Assembly (NCBI GenBank): GCA_005883615.1
Contig: VBEC01000023.1
Span: forward strand, 1 to 64,000
From: Chloroflexota bacterium
GTDB lineage: Bacteria > Chloroflexota > Limnocylindria > Limnocylindrales > CSP1-4
DNA length: 64,000 bases
Direction of reading: 5' to 3'
Shown one piece after another: positions 40,284 through 49,013 of the stretch. A model generated the notes under the pieces. That model was given only the letters and a program-made list of their open reading frames with translations. It had not been told where the DNA came from and did not search any database. Position numbers and translations under genes: made by a program. Within the stretch, counting starts at the first letter, position 1. The number at the start of each line of letters is the position of its first letter.

Positions 40284-41513
40284 CTAGGCCTCCACGTTCT
40301 CTACGACCGTCGCGATTCCCTGCCCCACACCAATGCACATCGTGGCAAGCCCGTAGCGCCCGCCACGCAGTCGCAACTCGTGCACCAGCATGGTCACGAG
40401 GCGACCGCCGCTCGATCCGAGGGGATGCCCCAGCGCGATCGCACCCCCGTTCACGTTGACCCTCGTCGGGTCCAGCTCGAGCTCGTTGATGCACACGATC
40501 GATTGGCTCGCAAAGGCCTCGTTCAGCTCGACCAGGTCCACATCCTTCACTGTCAGGCCCGCTCGCGCGAGCGCCTTCCGTGTGGCCGGGATCGGCCCGA
40601 TACCCATGACTGCCGGGTCGACCCCCGCCACGGCCGTCGAAAGGATCCTGGCCATCGGCTTCAGCCCGAGCGCTCGCGCCCTTTCGGCCTCGACCACGAG
40701 CACGGCGGAGGCGCCGTCATTGATGCCGGACGAGTTCCCGGCCGTGACGGTGCCGCCCTCTCGGAAGGCCGGCTTCAAGTGGCCCAACCCTTCGCGGGAG
40801 GTGTCTGCTCGGGGAGGCTCGTCGCGCGACACCAGCACCGGATCGCCTCGGCGCTGGGGCACCGGAACAGGGACTATCTGGGCGTCGAAGCGGCCCTCCT
40901 CGATCGCGGCCAGCGCGCGTCGTTGGCTCTCGAGCGCGAACCCGTCCTGCAGGTCACGGCCGACCTCCCAGCGTTCGGCCACGTTCTCGGCTGTCTCGCC
41001 CATCGAGTAGGGGTAGTGCATCGACGCGAGCTTTGGGTTGACGAGCCGCCAGCCGAGGGTCGTGTCGAAGACCTCGCGGTTGCCCCGATCGAAAGCTGCC
41101 TCCGGCTTGGCCATGACGTAGGGCGCACGGGTCATTGATTCGACGCCACCGGCGATGAACACATCGCCGTCGGCCACCGCGATCGCATGGGCAGCCGAGT
41201 TGATTGCCTGGAGCCCGCTCCCGCACAGCCGATTGACGGTCAGACCGCCGATCTCCACAGGCAGTCCAGCCAGGAGCAGCGCCATGCGCGCCACGTCGCG
41301 GTTGTCCTCACCGGCCTGGTTGGCGCAACCGAGGATGACGTCCTCGACGAGGGCCGGATCGATCCCGGACCGGTCGACTACCGCACGCACGACGAGCGCG
41401 GCTAGATCATCCGGTCGGACCGCAGCGAGAGCTCCGCCGTAGCGACCGATGGGCGTGCGAACGGCCTCGACGATCCAGGCCTCGCGCACTGGTCGGTGCA
41501 GGTCTCGAGTCAC
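40284..41513 (-). CDS. Acetyl-CoA acyltransferase / thiolase (PaaJ/PcaF-like)
   Basis: 409-aa biosynthetic/degradative thiolase. The nucleophilic Cys is C97 in [14 protein letters not shown]. The C-terminal catalytic motifs are [18 protein letters not shown] with the catalytic His, and [14 protein letters not shown] with the second Cys. [16 protein letters not shown] and [19 protein letters not shown] are typical. Position beside the paa genes fits 3-oxoadipyl-CoA/3-oxo-5,6-dehydrosuberyl-CoA thiolase, the last step of phenylacetate breakdown, though a generic acetyl-CoA acetyltransferase is possible. GTG 41513 follows TACAAT by six bases, a strong leaderless-type promoter. Confidence 0.88.
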   Translation of the reverse strand: MTRDLHRPVREAWIVEAVRTPIGRYGGALAAVRPDDLAALVVRAVVDRSGIDPALVEDVILGCANQAGEDNRDVARMALLLAGLPVEIGGLTVNRLCGSGLQAINSAAHAIAVADGDVFIAGGVESMTRAPYVMAKPEAAFDRGNREVFDTTLGWRLVNPKLASMHYPYSMGETAENVAERWEVGRDLQDGFALESQRRALAAIEEGRFDAQIVPVPVPQRRGDPVLVSRDEPPRADTSREGLGHLKPAFREGGTVTAGNSSGINDGASAVLVVEAERARALGLKPMARILSTAVAGVDPAVMGIGPIPATRKALARAGLTVKDVDLVELNEAFASQSIVCINELELDPTRVNVNGGAIALGHPLGSSGGRLVTMLVHELRLRGGRYGLATMCIGVGQGIATVVENVEA

Positions 41514-41567
41514 CGCCCGATTGTAGTAGGGGATCGGCTCAGCCCCGGCGAATGCCGGGGCCGAGCC
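41514..41567 (-). promoter_or_regulatory. Thiolase promoter with upstream hairpin
   Basis: On the minus strand a near-perfect hairpin (41536-41567; GCCCCGGC/GCCGGGGC plus GGCTC/GAGCC with one A-C mismatch, GAAT loop) is followed by TACAAT (41525-41520) and, six bases later, the thiolase GTG. The hairpin lacks a T-run, but it sits at the end of the lipoprotein gene and may weakly end that transcript. Confidence 0.6.
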
Positions 41568-41591
41568 GCAGGCCCCGAGTGAGTCGCTGAG

Positions 41592-42245
41592 TCAGGGCAG
41601 CTTGCTGAAGACCTCGTTCAGCAGAGCGTCCGAATCCGCCTGCACGAAGAACATGACGTCGCCGTGGGCGTACACGTAGGTCGGCTTCGTTTCGCTCGGG
41701 TCCACGACCTTCTTGACCGACTTCCCGCTCATCGACGCGTCGCTCACAGTCGTGCCCGGATTGGCCTTTTGCCCGGCCTGGATGAACGCCGACACGACGT
41801 TGTTGGCGTCGGCTCCGTTCACGCGGAAGGCGCCGATCGTCACGCCGCTGTCCGTGCTCGCCGCGACCGCGAAGCTGACGTCGTTCGGGGATTTTCCGAT
41901 CTGGCCGAGGGCATCCTGAAGCTCCTGCGAGCCGGACGCGCCGCTCGAAAAGGCTCCGGCACCCTGGAAGCTGAACTTCTGCAGCGTCGTACCGCCTACC
42001 TGGTCGGGCAGCATGGCTTCCAGCGCGGCGTCGCCGTGGAGGCTGAGCGACGGCAGCACGCCGGCCGACGCACTCGCGGCGGCGGGCGACGGGCTGGACG
42101 CCGAAGCGGGACTCGGCGACGGACTCGCCGAGGTCGCCGACGGCGAGGTCACTGCAGCCGGGCTGGGCGAGGCGGCGCCGCTGCAGGCGGCCAGGGCGAG
42201 GCCGAGCGTGGCCCCGAGGACGAGAACAGACCGGGATCGGCGCAT
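41592..42245 (-). CDS. Ser/Pro-rich lipoprotein, unknown function
   Basis: 217-aa predicted lipoprotein. The signal peptide MRRSRSVLVLGATLGLALAA ends in lipobox LAAC (Cys21). An Ala/Ser/Pro linker (23-63) is followed by a 150-residue domain with no recognised family: LPDQVGGTTLQKFSFQGAGA, then DVSFAVAASTDSGVTIGAFR, then KPTYVYAHGDVMFFVQADSD. Proteins of this type in related lineages are surface-exposed and poorly known. It lies between the paa dehydrogenase and thiolase genes on the same strand, a place that is probably coincidental. Confidence 0.75.
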   Translation of the reverse strand: MRRSRSVLVLGATLGLALAACSGAASPSPAAVTSPSATSASPSPSPASASSPSPAAASASAGVLPSLSLHGDAALEAMLPDQVGGTTLQKFSFQGAGAFSSGASGSQELQDALGQIGKSPNDVSFAVAASTDSGVTIGAFRVNGADANNVVSAFIQAGQKANPGTTVSDASMSGKSVKKVVDPSETKPTYVYAHGDVMFFVQADSDALLNEVFSKLP

Positions 42246-42338
42246 GGAATCTCCCCCAGAGTTGGGCTGAGTCGGGCTCGCTGGACGCGAGCGGATCAGA
42301 GGATCCTAGCCGGGCGGGCCGATTGCGTCACTTCCGGC

Positions 42339-43532
42339 TCAAGAGGCGGCAATCAGCGCCGGGGCGGGCGTGAAGCGTGGACCGAGACGCTCCGACAGCG
42401 CCTCAAGCCCAGAAAGCACCGCCGATCGGCCACCGAGCAGCTTTGCCTGCTCGAAGGGGCCCCGGGGGTGCCCCGCGCCAAGCCGGAGCGCCAGGTCGAT
42501 GTCGGCACGCGTCGCGACCCGTTCGCCGAGGGCGAAGTAGGCCTCGTTAACAACGGCCAGCACGATCCGTTCGACGATCGCGGCCGCCCCTGGAGCGGAG
42601 GCCGGCCGCCGTTGGAAGCCCCGACCTGGACCGAGCGGCGCGCCGTCAGCCGCGTACCGATAGAAACCCTCACCGGCCTTCCGGCCGAACCGGCCTTCCT
42701 CTGCCAGCCGGGCCTGCGTCGCCGATGGCTGGAAGCGCGGCTCCCGATCGAAACGCTCGTACAGGCTGGTCGCGACGGCCAGGTTCACGTCGATCCCGAT
42801 CAGGTCCATCAACGCGAAGGGTCCCATCGGAAAGCCCGCATCGACGATGGCGCGATCGATCTGCTCCACGCTCGCCTCGTCCTCGTCAAGCATGCGCAGC
42901 GCCTCGAGGGTGAACGGTCGATTGACGCGGTTGACCACGAAGCCGGGCGCGTCGGAGCTGCGAATTGGCGTCTTGCCCCAGGTCGTGACGGCCTCGGTCG
43001 CGAGGGTGGCCACTTCGTTGGCCGTATTCGAGCCGGCCACGACCTCCACGAGTTTCATGACGGGCGCGGGATTGAAGAAATGGAGGCCGAGCACACGCTC
43101 CGGATGCGCCGTCGCTGCAGAGATCGCCTCGATCGAGAGCGCGCTGGTGTTGGTCGCCAGGAGAGTCTCCGGCGACGATGACTCGTCGAGGCGACGAAAG
43201 AGTGTGCGTTTGAGCTCGAGGTCCTCGATCGCCGCCTCGATCACCAGGTCGGCTTCGACGGCCAGCCCGTCGATGGACGTGATCTCGCGCATCCTCGACA
43301 GGCGCTCGCCCAGCCAGGCTGCCTGATCGTCCTCGTCGATGCCCAGCTTGGTCATCCGGCGCCGAAGCCCATCCTTGATCCGCTGGCGACCTCCACGCGT
43401 CGCCTCGGCGTCGACGTCGTAGATCGCAACCTCGTGGCCCGCCTCGAGTGCCACCTGGGCGATTCCGGCGCCCATCGTCCCGGACCCGACCACCCCGATC
43501 AACCATCCGTTGGGGCCGTCCCGATCGCCCAT
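42339..43532 (-). CDS. paaH: 3-hydroxyacyl-CoA dehydrogenase (PaaH-like)
   Basis: 397-aa NAD-dependent dehydrogenase. The Rossmann loop is IGVVGSGTMGAGIAQVALEA; AIYDVDAEATRGGRQRI follows. LLATNTSALSIEAISAAT and RVLGLHFFNPAPVMKLVEVV contain the catalytic His-Glu region. Then VVNRVNRPFTLEALRMLDED and GPFALMDLIGIDVNLAVATS form the C-terminal domain. An extra 110 residues at the C-terminus resemble a second, partial dimerisation domain. It is ten bases downstream of paaD, so it belongs to the paa operon, oxidising 3-hydroxyadipyl-CoA-type intermediates. Confidence 0.92.
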   Translation of the reverse strand: MGDRDGPNGWLIGVVGSGTMGAGIAQVALEAGHEVAIYDVDAEATRGGRQRIKDGLRRRMTKLGIDEDDQAAWLGERLSRMREITSIDGLAVEADLVIEAAIEDLELKRTLFRRLDESSSPETLLATNTSALSIEAISAATAHPERVLGLHFFNPAPVMKLVEVVAGSNTANEVATLATEAVTTWGKTPIRSSDAPGFVVNRVNRPFTLEALRMLDEDEASVEQIDRAIVDAGFPMGPFALMDLIGIDVNLAVATSLYERFDREPRFQPSATQARLAEEGRFGRKAGEGFYRYAADGAPLGPGRGFQRRPASAPGAAAIVERIVLAVVNEAYFALGERVATRADIDLALRLGAGHPRGPFEQAKLLGGRSAVLSGLEALSERLGPRFTPAPALIAAS

Positions 43533-43542
43533 CCGGCCGCCC

Positions 43543-44043
43543 TCAGACGGACTTGAACTGCTCGAAAGGCTGCCGGCAGTTCGTGCAGTAGTAGATCGAG
43601 CGGCACACAGTCGGGCCGAATGCGTTCTCGAGGACCGTGCGGCGGGAGCCGCAGTACGGGCAGGCAGTGGCGGGCAGGAGCGGAATGATGTCCGCCACTG
43701 CGCCCACCGGTCCGGGCGGTCCGAAGCCGCTGCCCCGCAGGCGTCGGCGCCCCTCGGGGGTGATCCGGTCGCTGGTCCACGGGACTTCGAAGGTGACGTC
43801 GACCTCGACCCGCCGCGCAAGGCCCGCCAGCCGCTCCTGAATTGCATTCCGCATCGCGTCGATTGCCGGGCAGCCTATGAACGTCGGCAGAATCTCGATG
43901 CGGATCGCGCCGGGAGACGTCTCGATGCGATGGACGATGCCCAGGTCAACGACCGAGACGGCCGGAATCTCCGGATCCATGACCTCGCCGAGCGCGGCCA
44001 GGATCTGCCGCTCGTCAAGGGTGGCGGCAGCTGTTGGGGTCAC
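43543..44043 (-). CDS. paaD: Phenylacetyl-CoA epoxidase assembly subunit PaaD
   Basis: 166 aa. The N-terminal DUF59/MIP18 domain (VMDPEIPAVSVVDLGIVHRI, ILPTFIGCPAIDAMRNAIQE) is followed by a zinc-ribbon tail with CPYCGS and CTNC. This matches PaaD, needed for maturation of the epoxidase reductase and Fe-S cluster. GTG 44043 overlaps the paaC stop as GTGA; GTG 44046 is an equally possible start. Confidence 0.9.
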   Translation of the reverse strand: MTPTAAATLDERQILAALGEVMDPEIPAVSVVDLGIVHRIETSPGAIRIEILPTFIGCPAIDAMRNAIQERLAGLARRVEVDVTFEVPWTSDRITPEGRRRLRGSGFGPPGPVGAVADIIPLLPATACPYCGSRRTVLENAFGPTVCRSIYYCTNCRQPFEQFKSV

Positions 44044-44825
44044 CACGTCGCGCCTCGATCGAGCTGCCTAACCGATGTGAATTCGCCGTGCAGCCAGCGG
44101 AATGCGTCGGAGTGATTGGTGCGCGCACGGTCCGGGTCCCGGGTGGGCGGAAGTGGCGGCAAGTCGAAGCGAGCGAACGTCGGCGCGAGGGATGCCCGCC
44201 AGCGAGCCTCGAGCTCGGCCAGAGGCGCCGCCACGATGGCCGCCATCTCGAGTGCCAGCTCGGTCGGCAGCGGCGACAGAACGGTGCCGGCATCCGGGCC
44301 CATCTGTTCGAGTGCATCGAGGAGACGTCCTCGAGCCTCGCCGCCGGAGCCCGCCAGGCGCTCGAACCAGGTCGTCACGTGCATGACGTGATAGCGCTCC
44401 TCCCGGCGGACCTTGTCCACCACCTCGCGCAACGGAACGAACGACGAATTGGCCAGGGCCTCGAGGCGTACGGCATCGGCCGTGTCGTACAGGAAGCGGC
44501 GCGCGATGGTGTGCGCCCAGTCGCCCCGCGGATGGTCGAGTAGCCGGGCGTGGTAATAGCCCTCGGGCGGGCGATCGAAGGCGATCGCGTCGGCGTCGCG
44601 GCCGTCGGCCACGACATCGGCCAACAGGCGGTACAAGGCCTGGGCGTGCCCCAGCTCGTCCTGGGCGAGGGAGCTCATGGCCACGTCCTCTTCGAGGAGC
44701 GGCGCAATCCCCGTCCACTCGGAGTCGCTGAAGCCGATGACGAACTCGTCGTCCGCCATCGAGAGCAGCAGCAGCGACAGGGCGTTGCGTGTGGCCGGAA
44801 CCAGGTCCGCGCCCGCCGTTGTCAT
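44040..44825 (-). CDS. paaC: Phenylacetyl-CoA 1,2-epoxidase structural subunit PaaC
   Basis: 261-aa all-helical ferritin-like subunit. Diagnostic are LLLLSMADDEFVIGFSDSEW near 20-39, SSLAQDELGHAQALYRLLAD and KVRREERYHVMHVTTWFERL. PaaC forms the complex with PaaA; the PaaA subunit carries the active diiron site. ATG 44825 overlaps the paaB stop (ATGA, 44822-44825). It ends in an overlap with paaD. Confidence 0.92.
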   Translation of the reverse strand: MTTAGADLVPATRNALSLLLLSMADDEFVIGFSDSEWTGIAPLLEEDVAMSSLAQDELGHAQALYRLLADVVADGRDADAIAFDRPPEGYYHARLLDHPRGDWAHTIARRFLYDTADAVRLEALANSSFVPLREVVDKVRREERYHVMHVTTWFERLAGSGGEARGRLLDALEQMGPDAGTVLSPLPTELALEMAAIVAAPLAELEARWRASLAPTFARFDLPPLPPTRDPDRARTNHSDAFRWLHGEFTSVRQLDRGATW

Positions 44826-45226
44826 CCTTCGTGACTCTTCCGTGTCGGGGGCGGTGCACTGCGAGGCCGTCCGCCCGAGGGCTTCTCCTGGCCTGAGCGT
44901 TCGCGTGCTGCCGCCAGCTTGTCGCGCATGACGTAGCCGCCCGGCTTCTTGAAGGACCGGTCCAGTGGTGGCTGGAGGAGGTCCGGGTCGTCGAGCTCGC
45001 GAATGTCCGAGCGGCGAACGACCCACAGCCTGATGCTCTCTTGCCGCCTGCCGTACATTTCGCGCGCGTAGTGGACCGCCAGCTCACCGTCGGGCGCCAT
45101 GACACTGCCACCGTGGCGCATCGCGTCGCCTTCCTTCTCCTGGCGGAATACCTCGAACGGTTCGAGCAGCGCCCCGTCCCCAGCCGATTCCCCCGCCGGC
45201 GGCAGGTAGCTGCCGTGCTCCGTCAC
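44822..45226 (-). CDS. paaB: Phenylacetyl-CoA 1,2-epoxidase subunit PaaB
   Basis: 134 aa; the typical PaaB core spans residues 15-100. LLEPFEVFRQEKEGDAMRHG, GSVMAPDGELAVHYAREMYG and SIRLWVVRRSDIRELDDPDL define it. The remaining 35 residues are a basic Pro/Ser-rich tail (KPSGGRPRSAPPPTRKSHEG) not essential in the family. GTG 45226 overlaps the paaA stop as GTGA. It probably bridges PaaA-PaaC units. Confidence 0.92.
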   Translation of the reverse strand: MTEHGSYLPPAGESAGDGALLEPFEVFRQEKEGDAMRHGGSVMAPDGELAVHYAREMYGRRQESIRLWVVRRSDIRELDDPDLLQPPLDRSFKKPGGYVMRDKLAAARERSGQEKPSGGRPRSAPPPTRKSHEG

Positions 45227-46166
45227 GCTGCGGCTCCTCTGGCACCAAGCACGATCGCACGGACCCACGCCGTGTCCGCCCAGTTCTCTCGCCGGAAGGC
45301 CAGACGTTCCTGGGACCTGGGCCCGTGGTTGGTGACCACGGTGCGCAGCTCCTGCCAGTCCGGCTCGGAGTAATGCCAGACGCCATCTTCCCGGTCGCGT
45401 CGCAGCTCGGGATCCGGCAAAGTCAGGCCCAGCTCCCACACACGAGGCACGTAGATCGAAAGAAATTCCTGGCGCAGCTCCTCCGACGTCTTGGCCTTGA
45501 TCCGCCAGTAGATATCGCGGTCCCTGGCGCGATCGCTGCGCGGGCCGTGCATCTGCATGAGGGGGCCCCACCAGCGATCGAGCGCCTCCTGGACCATGTC
45601 GCGCTGGGCCTGCGTCCCGTTGACCATCGTCACCACGACGTCCCGGCCGTGCATGATGTGGACCGACTCCTCCCAGCAGATCTTGCGCATCGTCCGGGCG
45701 TACGGCGCATAGCTCGAGTCACGCAGCGCCTGCTGAGCCACGATCGCAGCGGCGTCCACGAGCCACGCGATGACACCCACGTCGGCCCAGCTCCGGGTCG
45801 GATAGTGGAAGACGTTGTGGAACTTGGTCTTGCCGGCGAGCAGGTCCTCGATCATCTGCCCGCGCGACTTTCCGAGGTCCTCCGCCACGCGGTACAGAAG
45901 CTGGGCATGACCGACCTCGTCCTGGACCTTGGCGGTCAGGGCCAGCTTCCTGCGAAGGGTCGGTGCCCGGAGGATCCACTCGCGCTCGGGCAGGACGCCC
46001 ATGAGCTCCGAATTCGCGTGCATCTCGACGAAGCGCAGGACGCCCTGCCGGTATTCGTCGGGCATCCAGTCGCCGGCCTCCCGTCGTGAGGAAGGTCTTC
46101 GTTGAAAAGCAGGCGTCCCCGTTCACGCGACGAGAGGATCGGCTCCAACGAGATCGGGTCGGTCAT
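45223..46166 (-). CDS. paaA: Phenylacetyl-CoA 1,2-epoxidase catalytic subunit PaaA, with apparent frameshift
   Basis: Catalytic diiron subunit that epoxidises the aromatic ring of phenylacetyl-CoA. Visible iron ligands lie in KVQDEVGHAQLLYRVAEDLG and CWEESVHIMHGRDVVVTM. In the main frame the protein begins at ATG 46065 (MPDEYRQGVLRFVEMHANSE), about 30 residues short of the usual N-terminus. The expected upstream start is ATG 46166, which overlaps the regulator stop as ATGA. That frame reads MTDPISLEPILSSRERGRLL, but is lost in a G-run at 46080-46082. One extra G there would join it to the main frame at EAGDWMPDEYRQG. So it is either a sequencing error or a real one-base deletion. Confidence 0.88.
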
Positions 46167-46771
46167 CGGGCTTCCTCCAGGCTGGCTACGCGTGCGGCGC
46201 GAAGCGCAAGGTTCGTATACGTATCGGCGATCATCTCGGGCGACGATCGGCCATCCGGGCGATACCACGTCGCGATGCCGTTCAGGGCGCTCAGGATGAA
46301 TGTCGCGGTGAGGACCGGGTCGCCTGGCTCGAATTCTCCGGAATCGACTCCCGCGCGGATGAGGTCCCGGACGCGTGCTTCGTATCGGTCGCGGCGGGCG
46401 AGCACGTCGGCGCGCCGACGGCCGTTCAGCTGGCGCCACTCATGGACGAACACGACCGCGGCACCCGGGTCCTCCATGATGACCCCCACGTGCCCGCGGA
46501 CGAGTCCAGTAAGGCGCCCCGCCGCACTGCCCTCCGCCCGGGCAGCCGCATCGGCGGCGTCCTCGAATCGGGCTGCAGTCCGATCCACGATGGACCACAG
46601 GACGTCTTCCTTCGATGCCACGTGCGCGTACAGGCTTGCGCCTCGCAGATCGAGCGCCCGCGCGATCTCGCGAACGCTCGTCGCCGCGTAGCCCCGTTCT
46701 CGAAAGAGGGCCGTCGCCACGTCGTCGATCTGCACACGCCGGGTTTCAGTCAGGCTGGAGTCTCCTAACAA
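46163..46771 (-). CDS. TetR-family transcriptional regulator of the phenylacetate genes
   Basis: 202 aa. N-terminal HTH: VATALFRERGYAATSVREIA, then ALDLRGASLYAHVASKEDVL, the classical TetR pattern. The C-terminal ligand domain is helical (AVVFVHEWRQLNGRRRADVL; DPVLTATFILSALNGIATWY). Its position directly before paaA with an ATGA overlap suggests a PaaR-type repressor, which would respond to phenylacetyl-CoA or another ligand. The start TTG 46771 sits inside the palindromic operator; a start further in (GTG at residue 13) would cut the first HTH helix. Confidence 0.85.
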   Translation of the reverse strand: MLGDSSLTETRRVQIDDVATALFRERGYAATSVREIARALDLRGASLYAHVASKEDVLWSIVDRTAARFEDAADAAARAEGSAAGRLTGLVRGHVGVIMEDPGAAVVFVHEWRQLNGRRRADVLARRDRYEARVRDLIRAGVDSGEFEPGDPVLTATFILSALNGIATWYRPDGRSSPEMIADTYTNLALRAARVASLEEAR

Positions 46772-46785
46772 TCGTTCGTTAGGAG
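46762..46785. promoter_or_regulatory. Palindromic operator candidate for the TetR-family regulator
   Basis: CTCCTAAC (46762-46769) and GTTAGGAG (46778-46785) form perfect 8-bp arms around an 8-base spacer. The centre, CTAACAATCGTTCGTTAG, is a near-palindrome, resembling PaaR-type TetR operators. It overlaps the annotated TTG start, so the regulator would repress itself and the paa operon from here. Confidence 0.7.
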
Positions 46786-46855
46786 CACCTTAGTCCGCGC
46801 TATCCATGTGCGTCAACCGCCCACCGGATGCGGAGCAAGGCGGCGTACCGCCCGG

Positions 46856-48178
46856 TCAGCCGGCCGCTTCGGACTCTTGCCCGGCGCCGGATGTTGGTTC
46901 GAGGCCGGGCTGCGTGCCTACCCTCCGCGCTGCCTTTGCCCTGGCCGCCTCCTCGACCACCTCCGGCCACGGCTCGAGGACGTCCGCCAGGGGGTGCAGC
47001 TCCTCGCGGGTCGAGCTCCGGCGAAGGGCCGGGACGTACCAGCTCGCAATCAGGAGCGCAATCGCCAGCCACCAGCCCAGCCCTGGTGCAACGCCAGTGA
47101 TCGCGATGGCGGTCCACAGCCAGACGGATCGCAGCGACAGATACGCGGGCGTGGCGACGACGAAGCCGTGCGCGTAGAGCGACGGAGACGCAATGACCGT
47201 AGCCAGGCCGAGCCTCGTCAGCCCTTCCCGGCCGCGGGCCATGAGCGCAAGGACAACCACGACAGTCGCGACGAGAAGCCACAGCCACTCGGGGGCGTAA
47301 TGAGGTAGCCCGATCCCGTAGAGCGAGTTTGGCAGCACCGGCTGCGACTCACGGTACAGCCCCAGCCCCTTGAGCCAATCACTCCAGAGACCTACCCCTA
47401 CCATTGGCAACGTCGCTAACGCGACAAACACGACGAATGCGCCACCAACGGCGAGCTCCAGCAGCCGGCCCTCGCGAATGAGCCACAGGGTCGTGATCGC
47501 GCTGTAGATCTTGAAGACCGGAGCGACGGCCAGACCGGCCGCGCGACGGGCGAACGGCGCCGCCGCGAACAACGCCACCAGCGGGACCATCACGTTGCCG
47601 ACATAAAGGCCCTGCATGAACGGCGGCCACAAGAGCGCCGCAAGGGTCCATCGCCAGCTCAGCCCGAACCGACGCAGGGACCACACCGCGATAGCGGTTG
47701 AGGCAGCGAGCCAGGCGGCGTCGACGAGCGGCCATGGAAAGGGTGACAGGAGGGCAAACGCCGGCAGCGTGAGGGGCGGATATAGGAATGGGTAGTTCGA
47801 GAGGTCGCCGGGCCGGGCCCGCAACGGTTCGGTCAGGTAGACCGCTTGCCCATCGATGAAGTGCTGCCCGGCCTTGAGGTAGATGTGGAGGTCGCGCAAG
47901 GCCTGGCTCGTGAAGTTGGTGGAGTCTGTGAGCAGGATTCCCCAGATCGCCGCGATCGCGATGTAGGCAACCGGCGTGATTCCTCTGCGGACAGCCAGCC
48001 AGAGCACACAGGTGAATCCCACCAGGGCCTCCCACAACGGCACCAGGAGGGGCCCATCCGGGGTCGGCACATGCCAGGTGTCGGTGGCGAGGATGACGTA
48101 GCCGGTGACGAGGAGGGCCAGCAGCCAGCCCGGATCGAACCTGGCGGTCACTCGGCGGAGCACGCTCGCGGCGTTCAT
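46856..48178 (-). CDS. GT87-family (DUF2029) membrane glycosyltransferase
   Basis: 440-aa polytopic protein with about ten helices, recognised as DUF2029/GT87, a family of alpha-mannosyltransferases that use polyprenyl-phosphate mannose. LHIYLKAGQHFIDGQAVYLT is the conserved outside loop. NYPFLYPPLTLPAFALLSPF, PPFMQGLYVGNVMVPLVALF, VFKIYSAITTLWLIREGRLL and the YGIGLPHYAPEWLWLLVA region also match. The C-terminus is soluble and charged. TAGCCT lies eight bases before the ATG. It is upstream of the paa regulator on the same strand but separated from it by the operator. Confidence 0.85.
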   Translation of the reverse strand: MNAASVLRRVTARFDPGWLLALLVTGYVILATDTWHVPTPDGPLLVPLWEALVGFTCVLWLAVRRGITPVAYIAIAAIWGILLTDSTNFTSQALRDLHIYLKAGQHFIDGQAVYLTEPLRARPGDLSNYPFLYPPLTLPAFALLSPFPWPLVDAAWLAASTAIAVWSLRRFGLSWRWTLAALLWPPFMQGLYVGNVMVPLVALFAAAPFARRAAGLAVAPVFKIYSAITTLWLIREGRLLELAVGGAFVVFVALATLPMVGVGLWSDWLKGLGLYRESQPVLPNSLYGIGLPHYAPEWLWLLVATVVVVLALMARGREGLTRLGLATVIASPSLYAHGFVVATPAYLSLRSVWLWTAIAITGVAPGLGWWLAIALLIASWYVPALRRSSTREELHPLADVLEPWPEVVEEAARAKAARRVGTQPGLEPTSGAGQESEAAG

Positions 48179-48203
48179 CGCGCCCTAGGCTAGCGTCGGC
48201 GCC

Positions 48204-49013
48204 TTACTCCCCCGTGAAACGTGGTGTCCGTTTGTCCATGAATGCCATAACGCCTTCACGGTGGTCCGCCGACCGACCGGCGATCCCTTGGAGGGATGCC
48301 TCGTATGCGAGGGCATCCTCGAGCCCGACCTCCTGGGCGCGAGCAAGCGCGCGCTTGGTCATGGCCATGGCGAGTGGCGCGGACGTCGCAAGTCGCCCAG
48401 CCAGCGCGCGGGCCTCGTCCATCAGGCTCTCGCCCGGCACGACGCGGCTGACCAGGCCGAGCCGTGCCGCCTCATCGGCGGGGAGGGGATCGCCCGTGAA
48501 CATCAGCTCGGCTGCCCGCGCCGGCCCGATCAAGCGGGGCAGGAACCAGGTGGAGCCGCTGTCGGGGACAAGACCCACGCGTCCGAATGCGAGCACGAAG
48601 GTCGCGCCATCCGAAGCGAGCCGGAGGTCGGCGGCAAACGCCAGGGATGCGCCGGCGCCCGCGGCCACCCCGTTCACCGCGGCAATCACGGGCTTGCCGA
48701 GCCGGCGAATGGCCAGGATCAGCGGGTTGTAGCGGGCCCGCAGCTCTTCGGCGAGTGTCGGTTCGTTGCCTCCGAATGTCTCGCGCAGGTCCTGCCCGGC
48801 CGAGAAGGCCCGACCCGCGCCGGTGAGGATCACGACCCGCACGGCGCGGTCCCGCCCGGCCCCCCTGATCGTCGCCAGGAGCTCGTCTTTCATCGTGCGA
48901 TCCAGTGCGTTCAGCGCATCAGGCCGCGCGAGCGTGATGACGGCGATCGAATCGGCGACGTCGTAGTGGATCGTGCTCAAGGTCGACTTCGAGCCAGAGC
49001 CCGAGCCGGCCAT
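48204..49013 (-). CDS. paaG: Enoyl-CoA hydratase/isomerase (PaaG-like)
   Basis: 269-aa crotonase-fold protein. The CoA oxyanion hole and active site are LTGAGRAFSAGQDLRETFGG and VAAGAGASLAFAADLRLASD. FGRVGLVPDSGSTWFLPRLI carries the PaaG-type Asp in place of the second Glu of hydratases, favouring the isomerase that opens 1,2-epoxyphenylacetyl-CoA to the oxepin. Its ATG overlaps the upstream gene by one base (TGATG). It is likely part of the second phenylacetate gene run. Confidence 0.87.
   Translation of the reverse strand: MAGSGSGSKSTLSTIHYDVADSIAVITLARPDALNALDRTMKDELLATIRGAGRDRAVRVVILTGAGRAFSAGQDLRETFGGNEPTLAEELRARYNPLILAIRRLGKPVIAAVNGVAAGAGASLAFAADLRLASDGATFVLAFGRVGLVPDSGSTWFLPRLIGPARAAELMFTGDPLPADEAARLGLVSRVVPGESLMDEARALAGRLATSAPLAMAMTKRALARAQEVGLEDALAYEASLQGIAGRSADHREGVMAFMDKRTPRFTGE

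Noticed and set aside
45936-46439. A separate gene in the frame that contains the paaA N-terminus
   Set aside because: Only its MTDPISLEP part makes sense as protein; it is best read as the broken start of paaA.
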